Of a stretch of DNA of 61,327 nt, positions 9,922-16,821 are shown piece by piece. The DNA is from Anaerolineae bacterium (lineage in GTDB: Bacteria; Chloroflexota; Anaerolineae; Aggregatilineales; JAFGMM01). Position 1 is the first letter of the stretch, and every line of letters starts with the position of its first letter. The translations under genes were made by a program, and so were the position numbers. Location of the stretch: assembly GCA_016927535.1 (NCBI GenBank), contig JAFGMM010000007.1, positions 1 to 61,327 of the forward strand, in the 5' to 3' direction. The notes below the pieces were generated by a model. It was given only the letters and a program-made list of their open reading frames with translations. It was not told the origin of the DNA and ran no database searches.

Positions 9922-10260
9922 TTAACCCTCTTCCCAGCGCATCAAAATTTCGGTCTGGTCTTCGTCCATCGCCCCGCGAATGATATCGACGAGCCTGTGC
10001 ATATGAATTGCCCGTTCTTCGGAGCGTGCGCCGCGCTCCAAGTTGCCCAACTTAGGCAAGTTTTGCCCTTCGGCGGTAAAACGTTGGGCTTCGCGCTCGA
10101 TGACATCCAGCATAAGGCGATTGACTTTGTGGTTATCCGGCTGCTCGGTGTTCTCACCGGCTAGGTTCAGGTAATAGGTCAAGATATCGAATTGCAGTTC
10201 GTTCAGGTTTGTGATCAGCGCGCCGGTATCTTGGTAATACAATGCCACTGGTTTGCTCAT
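9922..10260 (-). CDS. Conserved protein of unknown function
   Basis: 112 residues from ATG 10260 (MSKPVALYYQDTGALITNL), ending just before hflX; the 3' end overlaps the hflX leader/RBS region. It is soluble and mostly helical by composition, with NLNELQFDILTYYLNLAGENTEQP, RLMLDVIEREAQRF and DQTEILMRWEEG. No domain recognised. Position suggests an operon with hflX. Confidence 0.65.
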   Translation of the reverse strand: MSKPVALYYQDTGALITNLNELQFDILTYYLNLAGENTEQPDNHKVNRLMLDVIEREAQRFTAEGQNLPKLGNLERGARSEERAIHMHRLVDIIRGAMDEDQTEILMRWEEG

Positions 10261-10326
10261 GGGCAAATTCTTCTCCTGTATCCTGTTGCATGAGACCAAA
10301 CAAGGGGAATTATACCGCATCCTGCG

Positions 10327-11556
10327 CTAGTTCGAGTTAGGCTGCGCGAACAGCGTCGCCATGTGATCTTCCGATGGCGCGCTGCGCACCGGCACCATAA
10401 TATGGAAGGTGCTGCCGGGGCATCGTTCCTCATCGTAGCCTTCGCTCTCGGCCCAGATGGTGCCGCCGTGCGCTTCCACGAGGCCCTTCGCAATTGCCAG
10501 ACCAAGCCCCGGTCCGCTGCCCTTAAACTTCACTTTGCCGCTGGAATGGTTGGCGACCTCGGTCTGGGAGGAGAACTTCTCGAAAATCAGCGTCAGTTTC
10601 TCCGGTTCGATGCCGATGCCGTTGTCGGTGACGGTGACATCGACAAACCCCGGCAGTTCGTTTGCAGAGACGGTAATTACGCCGCCGTCAGGCGTGTATT
10701 TGATGGCGTTCGAGACGATCTTGGAAAACACTTGGTAGAGGCGTTCTGGGTCGGCGTAGGTCGGCAGGGTAGGAATTTTGTCCCGTTCGACGATTAGGTC
10801 AATCCGGCGCATTTGGAGCTTTTCGCGCAGGTCGAACTGCACCGCATCGATCAGTCGTTGAATCCATACCGGCTGGAAATGCAGCTTAATCAACGACATG
10901 TCGATCATCGACACGTCGATCATGTCCTGGATAATTTCGCGCAGTCGCCCGGCGCCTTTTGCGATGCCATCCATCAGCAGCGCGACATCGGGGTGTTTGT
11001 CGGCGGGGAACTGCGCATTGAGCATGTTGTTGTAGCCCTCGATGAGAGTCAGCGGGGTTTTCAGTTCGTGCGCGGCTACCGCGATGAAATCCGACTTGCG
11101 TTTGTCCAGGCGCAGGAGGTTGTTCTTTGCCTTCTCCAAGTCGGCGCGCACATAACTGAGCAGCGCCTCAGACTCCAACGAAGCCAGGTAATGCGTCGCT
11201 TCGGTGAAGATTCGCTCGGTCTCCTGGATGTACGCGATGGTGTCCGGGCCACCGCTTGCAATAATTTGCTCCCAAAGCGCCTCTTTCAGCGTAGAAAGCG
11301 CCGGCAGCAGCCCACTCGTTTCCCCTTCGTCATGCGTGGGTACCGGCCTGGCTTCGATCCAGTCTACCAGGATGGCGTTGAGAATGCGGGGGTTGTCGTA
11401 CTCCACCGCTTTGCCGAAAGCCTTGAAGAAGTCGGCTACCGACTCTTCGACTTCCTCGACCTGCGACCGCAGCGTATCGCTGCACACCATCTTGTCCGTT
11501 GCGGCGGCGATGAGTGCGTCTTTATGTATCTTGATCCATTCTGCAAACTCGCTCAT
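10327..11556 (-). CDS. Soluble sensor histidine kinase
   Basis: About 409 residues from ATG 11556 (a TTG eight codons upstream is possible). The N-terminal ~130 residues are helical and RsbR/globin-sensor-like, with no membrane segment. HisKA follows with H-box AVAAHELKTPLTLIEGY (phospho-His near residue 170). The HATPase_c domain has VSNAIKYTPDGG (N box), DNGIGIEPEKL (G1), GSGPGLGLAIAKGL (G2). The expected role is cytoplasmic sensing and phosphotransfer to a response regulator. No adjacent receiver gene exists, so it is an orphan kinase. Upstream lies a TATAAT box and the palindrome at 11617. Confidence 0.88.
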   Translation of the reverse strand: MSEFAEWIKIHKDALIAAATDKMVCSDTLRSQVEEVEESVADFFKAFGKAVEYDNPRILNAILVDWIEARPVPTHDEGETSGLLPALSTLKEALWEQIIASGGPDTIAYIQETERIFTEATHYLASLESEALLSYVRADLEKAKNNLLRLDKRKSDFIAVAAHELKTPLTLIEGYNNMLNAQFPADKHPDVALLMDGIAKGAGRLREIIQDMIDVSMIDMSLIKLHFQPVWIQRLIDAVQFDLREKLQMRRIDLIVERDKIPTLPTYADPERLYQVFSKIVSNAIKYTPDGGVITVSANELPGFVDVTVTDNGIGIEPEKLTLIFEKFSSQTEVANHSSGKVKFKGSGPGLGLAIAKGLVEAHGGTIWAESEGYDEERCPGSTFHIMVPVRSAPSEDHMATLFAQPNSN

Positions 11557-11616
11557 CGGAGCGCGATCCTGTTTATCCAATAAGTCATGTTAACACCGAT
11601 ATTGTATCCCAAAACC

Positions 11617-11631
11617 GGTTTGTTACAAACC
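11617..11631. promoter_or_regulatory. Candidate operator, 7-1-7 palindrome GGTTTGTTACAAACC
   Basis: A perfect inverted repeat with a one-base centre lies between the MerR-like gene and the histidine kinase. On the minus strand it lies just downstream of a TATAAT (about 11644-11649), a position that suits repression. TACAAACC half-sites recur upstream of the MerR-like gene at 12398-12405 and 12498-12505, suggesting one regulator controls both genes. Confidence 0.5.
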
Positions 11632-11720
11632 AAAGGTCATGCTCTTATTATACAGCACAAACCGTGCCGCGTTGCTGGAGCATGCATGTAGGGTTCCAAT
11701 GGAAGATTTATTGTACAACC

Positions 11721-12362
11721 CTACAGCTTGTTGCGCTCGTAGCGCTCGATCACGGCCAGTAGAACCTCGTCGGTGAATGTGTACACCTGCCGCAGCAGAT
11801 CGCCCCATTCCGAGGCACTGCGTGGGCTGGTGGTCTCGGATAACTGGATCACCGCATCGATCACGAAGTGATGGAAGAAGGCAAACCCGCGCACCGCATC
11901 CACCAGGCTCAGCCCATACTTTTGCATCAGCGCCGCATAGTCGTAGCCGACTTCAACCGCTGTGCTGGGCGAGCTGCCGTGATTGCTGCTTGTGGTGCTG
12001 GCGAGATGGTACAGCAGCGCGTCCATCAGGCGCCGGACCTTTGAGCGCAGCGTTTCGCGCGCGTCGCGGCTGAGTTTGGCATACCATCCCTGGCTGGAAA
12101 GCTGCCCTTCATCCATCATCTCCATGAGGATGCGCCCCATCGCGCTCTGCACGATGATTTGCGCCTCGGCCGGCTGCGTCGAGTGCTGCGACGCCGCCCA
12201 TTGCAGCAGATCAAGCCGCCGGAATCGCCGGTGCCCGCCCGGCGTGCGCCGGAACGGTAGCTCACCGCGATCCGCCCAGTTGCGCACCGTCGCAGGGTGT
12301 ACGCCCAATATCTTCGCCGCTTCGCCCAAACTTACCCACTCGGTTGTGTCTGTCATGTTCAT
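11721..12362 (-). CDS. MerR/excisionase-type DNA-binding regulator with RsbR-like helical C-terminus
   Basis: 213 residues. The N-terminal winged helix SLGEAAKILGVHPATVRNWADRGELPFRRTPGGHRRF is a classic MerR/BldC-type reader (residues about 10-50). The C-terminal ~140 residues (WYAKLSRDARETLRSKVRRLMDALLYHL, then YAALMQKYGLSLVDAVRGFAFFHHF) are helical and similar in layout to the N-terminal domain of the downstream kinase. It likely binds the TACAAACC-type sites flanking its own gene. The ligand or signal is unknown. Confidence 0.8.
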   Translation of the reverse strand: MNMTDTTEWVSLGEAAKILGVHPATVRNWADRGELPFRRTPGGHRRFRRLDLLQWAASQHSTQPAEAQIIVQSAMGRILMEMMDEGQLSSQGWYAKLSRDARETLRSKVRRLMDALLYHLASTTSSNHGSSPSTAVEVGYDYAALMQKYGLSLVDAVRGFAFFHHFVIDAVIQLSETTSPRSASEWGDLLRQVYTFTDEVLLAVIERYERNKL

Positions 12363-12397
12363 CCCGTTCCATTCTCCGTCAAAAAACTTGGAGATTC

Positions 12398-12505
12398 TAC
12401 AAACCTTTGCGATTGCTCATATTATTTGCTCTTATTCTAGGGATATTTAAAACCCGTGCATCCCGCCTTTTGTAAACAGGAGTGATTTTTTGTGTATTAC
12501 AAACC
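12398..12505. promoter_or_regulatory. Repeated TACAAACC half-sites upstream of the MerR-like gene
   Basis: TACAAACC occurs at 12398-12405 and again at 12498-12505, with a related TTTTGTAAAC near 12470. They match one half of the palindrome at 11617-11631. Spacing is loose, so binding is inferred only from recurrence around one regulator. The segment lies in an AT-rich divergent intergenic region (12363-12671). Confidence 0.4.
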
Positions 12506-12584
12506 GCTTGCCTCCCCGCACTTTGTGCGGTAAACTTAGCCTTCTATCACCCTGGACCAACACGTCTCATACTTTCGTTGTCCT

Positions 12585-12613
12585 TTGTCGCAATTCGCGC
12601 ATGCTCTTACAAT
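12585..12613 (+). promoter_or_regulatory. Sigma-70-type promoter for the sugar-nucleotide genes
   Basis: TTGTCG (12585-12590), 17-nt spacer and TACAAT (12608-12613) lie about 60 bp before ATG 12672. This is the only clear promoter in the divergent region for the plus-strand genes. Confidence 0.55.
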
Positions 12614-12671
12614 AGTCGTATCTGTTAAATTCGTCTTTGTCCTTTGGTATTACATAAGGAGACGCCTCTCG

Positions 12672-13988
12672 ATGAGCCAATACCCCATCTTGATCGTACT
12701 TGCCGGCGGCGCCAGTTCCCGTCTGTGGCCGCTCAGCGACAAATCCTTGCTCCAGATCGCCGCAGACCCGGAGACCGGTCAACTGCACACCTTGATCGGG
12801 CGCCACCTCGCCGCCTTCGCCCGGCTTGGCTACACCGAGGCGGTCGTCATTGCGAACCCCGAAAATGCGGCGCTGCTGCGCAAGGCGCTATCCGGCGCCA
12901 GTCTCGGCGTCGAGGTGGTCGTGCAGCCCCAGCCCATCGGCATGGGCGACGCGATCTTGAGGGCCGAGAATTACCTCAAGGCGCGCGACTATCCCCCTAT
13001 CTACGTCACCCAGGCGCACGACGTCGTAGACGATAGTGTGCACAAGGTGATGCTCCAAAAGCACCGGGAAGGCGGCGCCGATTCTTTTCTGGCCGGCTAC
13101 CAGGTGACCGAGTACTTCCCCGGCGGTTACCTGACCGTCGAGGGCGACGGGCGCATCACCGGTCTTGTCGAGAAGCCGGGCGCCGGCAACGAACCCAGCG
13201 ACCTGGTGAGCTTCGTCGCGCACCTGCACCGCAGCCCGCGCGCCCTGCTGGAAGAAATCCACGCGCTGTACGCAAGCGGGCACGCCGCCGACGACCACTA
13301 CGAATTTGCGATGAGCAAGCAGATGGCCCGGCTGCGCTATGAGGTGGTGCGCTACAGCGGCCCGTGGCTGGCGGTGAAATTCCCCTGGCACGTGCTCGAA
13401 GTCATGAACTTCTACCTTGAAAGCATCGAAGGCCAGCACATTTCGCCTGACGCCTTCGTCGCCGACAGCGCACTCATCCGGGGCAACGTGGTCATTGCGC
13501 CGGGCGCGCGCATCTTCCACGGCGCGTCGGTCATGGGGCCGGCCTACATCGGCGAAGGGGCTATCGTTGGGAACGGTGCGCTGGTCCGCGAGTCGCTGGT
13601 CGGCCCGCGCTGCGTCGTCGGCCACGTCTCGGAGGTGGCGCGCAGCTACCTGGCTGCCGGCTGCCAGCTTCACCGTGCGGTCGTGCTCGATTCGGTCTTC
13701 GACGAAAACGTCAACTTCTCGGCGGGCTGCATCACCGCCAACCTGCGCTGGGATAAGGGCTTTGTCAAGACGACGGTCAAGGGCGAACGCATCAACACCG
13801 GGCGCGATAAATTCGGCGCGGTGGTTGGGCGCGACGCCTTCATCGGCATCCAGTCCGGCACCATGCCCGGCGTCAAGGTTGGGCAGCGCGCGGTCGTCGG
13901 CCCGTTCACCAATGCCACGCGCGATATCCCCGACGATACGTTGTTTTATACCGAACAGTCCACCGTTGAGAAGCCGATTAAGAAGTAG
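12672..13988 (+). CDS. Sugar nucleotidyltransferase with left-handed beta-helix domain (GlmU-like)
   Basis: 438 residues from ATG 12672 with AAGGAG 10 bases upstream. Residues 1-230 form a nucleotidyltransferase domain: LAGGASSRLWPLSDKSLL (NTP-binding loop), THAHDV-like metal site QAHDVVDDS, and GLVEKPG. Residues about 255-420 are hexapeptide-type repeats (VIAPGARIFHGASVMGPAYIGEGAIVGNGALV), as in GlmU and related UDP-sugar enzymes. It probably activates a hexose-1-phosphate or GlcNAc-1-phosphate; whether the beta-helix is an acetyltransferase is unclear. A phosphohexomutase follows 11 bp downstream and could supply the sugar-1-phosphate. Confidence 0.85.
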   Translation: MSQYPILIVLAGGASSRLWPLSDKSLLQIAADPETGQLHTLIGRHLAAFARLGYTEAVVIANPENAALLRKALSGASLGVEVVVQPQPIGMGDAILRAENYLKARDYPPIYVTQAHDVVDDSVHKVMLQKHREGGADSFLAGYQVTEYFPGGYLTVEGDGRITGLVEKPGAGNEPSDLVSFVAHLHRSPRALLEEIHALYASGHAADDHYEFAMSKQMARLRYEVVRYSGPWLAVKFPWHVLEVMNFYLESIEGQHISPDAFVADSALIRGNVVIAPGARIFHGASVMGPAYIGEGAIVGNGALVRESLVGPRCVVGHVSEVARSYLAAGCQLHRAVVLDSVFDENVNFSAGCITANLRWDKGFVKTTVKGERINTGRDKFGAVVGRDAFIGIQSGTMPGVKVGQRAVVGPFTNATRDIPDDTLFYTEQSTVEKPIKK

Positions 13989-13999
13989 GAACAGGAATC

Positions 14000-15370
14000 A
14001 TGGTCAAGGCAAACATCTTTCGCACTTACGACATCCGGGGTAAAGCCGGCGTCGATATCGACGCAGATACAGCGTACCAGGTGGCGCGGGCGTTTGCGTC
14101 GTACCTTATTAAGGAAAGGAACACCCACCGCGTCGTCGTCGGCTATGACCTGCGCCCCACCTCCGCCGGAATGGCGGACGCCCTGTGTCGAGGCTTTGTG
14201 GAGTCGGGCTGCCACGTGCTCAACATCGGCTTGGTCGCCACACCCGTACTCTATCACCAGGCCGCGCGCCTCGACGCGGGCGGCGTGATGGTCACCGCCA
14301 GCCATTTGACTAAAGAATACAACGGCATCAAGCTGACCGTGGGCCGCGAAGCGCTCTACGGCGATACGATCAAGGCGATGCACCGGCGCGTCGAAGCGCA
14401 GGATTTCGTCGATGGCAGCGGCGCGCGCCAGGATATTGACGACGTAAACCAGGTTTACATCACGCAGTTGGTGGGCGGGTTCTGGCCGGCCGGACGCCGG
14501 CTTAAGATCGTGGTGGATGCCGGCAACGGGATGGGGGGGCCTTATGGCCCGCAGTTGCTTACCATGATGGGCCACGAGGTCATCGCGCAGTTCTGTGAGC
14601 TTGACAGCGACTTTCCCAACCACCACCCCAACCCGGAGAAAGCCGCCAACATGCGCGACCTGCAAGCCAAAGTGCTGGAGGTCGGCGCCGACCTGGGCGT
14701 CGCTTTCGACGGGGACGCCGACCGCGTGGGCGTGGTCGATGAGAAAGGGCAGCTTATCAGCGCCGACCGGCTGTTGGCCTGGCTGATAAAACCGGTCGTG
14801 GCGCGCTATCCGGGCGCGGCGGTGGTCGCCGATGTGCTTTCCAGCCAGGTCCTTTTCGATGTGGTGCGCAGCGCCGGCGGGCGACCGGTTATGTGGCAGT
14901 CGGGCTATGCGCGGGTGCGCGCCAAGATGCGTGCGGAGGCTGCCCTCCTCGGCGGCGAGAGCAGCGGGCATATGTTCTTCGGCGACCGCTACTTTGGCTT
15001 CGACGACGGCATTTACGCGGCGGGGCGCGTGGCGGAGATGCTTTCGCTCACGGGCGGCGCGCTCTCCGAGCAGATCGCTGCGTTACCCCAAATGTACCTC
15101 ACGCCCGAATACCGCCCCTACTGCCCGGACGCCAAGAAAGCGCCTATCATCGCGGCGGTGAAAGAGGCGTTCGCAGCAAAGTACCCGGTCGTCGATGTGG
15201 ACGGCGTGCGCGTGCTGTTCGAGGATGGTTGGGGGCTGCTGCGCGCCTCCGGCACCGAGGAGGTGCTGAGCCTGCGCTTTGAGGCCTACAGCGAAGCAGC
15301 CGCTCACTCTTACAAAGCGCAGGTCGTCGAAGCGCTCCGGCGCGTTTACCCGGAGCTTGAGGAACTTTAG
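14000..15370 (+). CDS. Phosphomannomutase/phosphoglucomutase
   Basis: 456 residues, alpha-D-phosphohexomutase superfamily, interconverting sugar 6- and 1-phosphates. Seen: FRTYDIRGK (N-terminus), MVTASHLTKEYNGIKL (phosphoserine loop; the Ser is kept but the usual HNP is HLT), FDGDADRVGVVDEKG (metal-binding DGDADR), GGESSGHMFF (sugar-binding loop) and LLRASGTEEVLSLRFE (phosphate-binding). All four domain signatures are present. It directly follows the nucleotidyltransferase, so the two probably make one NDP-sugar. Confidence 0.92.
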   Translation: MVKANIFRTYDIRGKAGVDIDADTAYQVARAFASYLIKERNTHRVVVGYDLRPTSAGMADALCRGFVESGCHVLNIGLVATPVLYHQAARLDAGGVMVTASHLTKEYNGIKLTVGREALYGDTIKAMHRRVEAQDFVDGSGARQDIDDVNQVYITQLVGGFWPAGRRLKIVVDAGNGMGGPYGPQLLTMMGHEVIAQFCELDSDFPNHHPNPEKAANMRDLQAKVLEVGADLGVAFDGDADRVGVVDEKGQLISADRLLAWLIKPVVARYPGAAVVADVLSSQVLFDVVRSAGGRPVMWQSGYARVRAKMRAEAALLGGESSGHMFFGDRYFGFDDGIYAAGRVAEMLSLTGGALSEQIAALPQMYLTPEYRPYCPDAKKAPIIAAVKEAFAAKYPVVDVDGVRVLFEDGWGLLRASGTEEVLSLRFEAYSEAAAHSYKAQVVEALRRVYPELEEL

Positions 15371-15417
15371 TGCATCAAGGTTACTCGCGGTTAAAGATCT
15401 TATCTGAAGGAGAAAAA

Positions 15418-15663
15418 ATGTCCGAGCGACCAAACGAAGGCGCGAGGCCCAGTATTAATATGTCGGGCATGGGCGGCGTCGGGTATGCTGCCGATAGCTC
15501 GCCGGTTTTTTCCGAGGCTATTGGTACGAGTTTCCTGGCGCTCCTTGCGATTATGCTGCTGTTCGCGTTGCTGCGTGCACAAAAGCGTAACCGTAAGTTG
15601 ATGGAAGAGATGATGGAGACCCAAGCCGGCTGCGAGGCTGTGCAGGAGGATGACAATGGGTAA
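15418..15663 (+). CDS. Small single-span membrane protein (first of a pair)
   Basis: 81 residues from ATG 15418 behind GAAGGAG. A polar N-terminus (MSERPNEGARPSINMSGMGG) precedes one hydrophobic helix (ALLAIMLLFALL, residues about 40-55), then a basic stretch (RAQKRNRK) and an acidic tail. It overlaps the next tiny gene by eight bases. No family recognised. It follows the phosphohexomutase by 47 bp and may be co-transcribed. Confidence 0.6.
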   Translation: MSERPNEGARPSINMSGMGGVGYAADSSPVFSEAIGTSFLALLAIMLLFALLRAQKRNRKLMEEMMETQAGCEAVQEDDNG

Positions 15664-15796
15664 GGCTGCTGCTGCGTTTCAAAGCCTTACAGCGGTGTTG
15701 GTTGGATTGCTTGCTTTCTTTTTGTTGTTCAAGCTTCTGCGTGTGGAGAGGCGCTATTATGACCTGGCGCGTGGGTGGGTCGGTGAAGGTATTTAG
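15656..15796 (+). CDS. 46-residue single-span membrane protein (second of a pair)
   Basis: Begins at ATG 15656 inside the end of the preceding gene, with AGGAGG 8 bases upstream, and ends TAG 15794-15796. Layout: MGKAAAAFQ, one hydrophobic helix (LTAVLVGLLAFFLLFKLL), then a basic juxtamembrane RVERRYYDLARG. The topology resembles the preceding protein's helix-plus-basic segment, suggesting a paired small-protein unit. Unknown function. Confidence 0.6.
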   Translation: MGKAAAAFQSLTAVLVGLLAFFLLFKLLRVERRYYDLARGWVGEGI

Positions 15797-15836
15797 TGGG
15801 TAGTTTTCGTGACTGACTACACAAAGAACCCGCGCA

Positions 15837-16634
15837 TCAAAAAGTAAAGGTATATTGTGTGCTATGCACATAATCGCTAAAGTATTGAGTAATATTATAA
15901 GAGGGTAAACTATTCACTTTATCAATGTAAAAATCTTCCCACGGCATCCATACCATCTGCGAGGCGGTCGTGCTCGATGCGCCGGTATAAGTAATGCCGT
16001 CGCGCACAAACTGGCAGCTCCGGTGCAGGTGTCCAAAGAACACACCGCGCAGCCGTTCGCGCGCCGGCAGCAACGCTTGATGCACCGCCTCGCCGTTTTC
16101 CAGCAGCAGATTACGGTCGGCCCAGGGCGAATTGACCGGGAACGGCGGGTGATGCATAAACACCGTCAGCGGCGGGCCATCCGGCGTACATTCGGCGTGC
16201 AGCCGCTCAAGCTGATCGTCGCCCAAGCGCCCGCGCGGGTCAATCGACGGCTCCGATGTATCCAACGCCAAGAAATGCTCGCCTTCCACCTCGAAGGCAT
16301 AGCACAGCGGCGCGCCTGCCGGTACGTCGCTGATATTGAGAAGCATCGCCATATACTGGCGGATCATATCGGGCCGGTCGTGGTTGCCGCAGAGGTAGTA
16401 GACCGGCGCTCGAAGCCGGGAAAACAGCGACGCTGCAACCCGGTAAGATTCAGCGTCCGGTTCGTTTGCAATATCACCGGTATGAATAACGAAATCAGGT
16501 TGAGCGGGAAGCGAATTGATAATGCAGACCAATCGCTCGAGATATGGGAAAGTTGGGCTGCCGTCTAGTTGAAAATCGCGGGTAGGGCCAATGTGGGTAT
16601 CACTGATTTGAACGTAGGTCAACAAAGGCTGCAT
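15837..16634 (-). CDS. Calcineurin-like metallophosphoesterase
   Basis: 265 residues from ATG 16634 (MQPLLTYVQISDTH). The five metallophosphoesterase motifs appear in order: DTHIG, HTGDIANEP, GNHDRP, MHHPPF, GHLHRS. This set fits the class III cyclic-nucleotide phosphodiesterase / CpdA-like group with two metal ions. Substrate not determinable. It is transcribed alone, with an AT-rich leader (16635-16735) sharing an ATACGAC motif with the leader of the APC permease. Confidence 0.85.
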   Translation of the reverse strand: MQPLLTYVQISDTHIGPTRDFQLDGSPTFPYLERLVCIINSLPAQPDFVIHTGDIANEPDAESYRVAASLFSRLRAPVYYLCGNHDRPDMIRQYMAMLLNISDVPAGAPLCYAFEVEGEHFLALDTSEPSIDPRGRLGDDQLERLHAECTPDGPPLTVFMHHPPFPVNSPWADRNLLLENGEAVHQALLPARERLRGVFFGHLHRSCQFVRDGITYTGASSTTASQMVWMPWEDFYIDKVNSLPSYNITQYFSDYVHSTQYTFTF

Positions 16635-16735
16635 GAAATCCCCTCGGAGATTAGCCAGATTATCGGCGCAGATAACCATAACCTCATTCTCAAAATATAG
16701 CCACAAATCCTTACAAATCTCAACATATACGACAC

Positions 16736-16768
16736 AAAGGCACAGTCTTTACAATATACTGTGCCTTT
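16736..16768. terminator. Hairpin between the APC permease and the phosphoesterase
   Basis: Perfect 11-bp inverted repeat AAAGGCACAGT / ACTGTGCCTTT with an 11-nt AT-rich loop, followed on the minus strand by TTTGTGT. It lies about 55 bp after the APC permease stop, so it probably ends that transcript, although the U-run is short. Confidence 0.55.
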
Positions 16769-16821
16769 AATGCCGATTATATTCTTGCTCGGAAAAGAGA
16801 TGTCAAGAAACTTTGCGCAGA

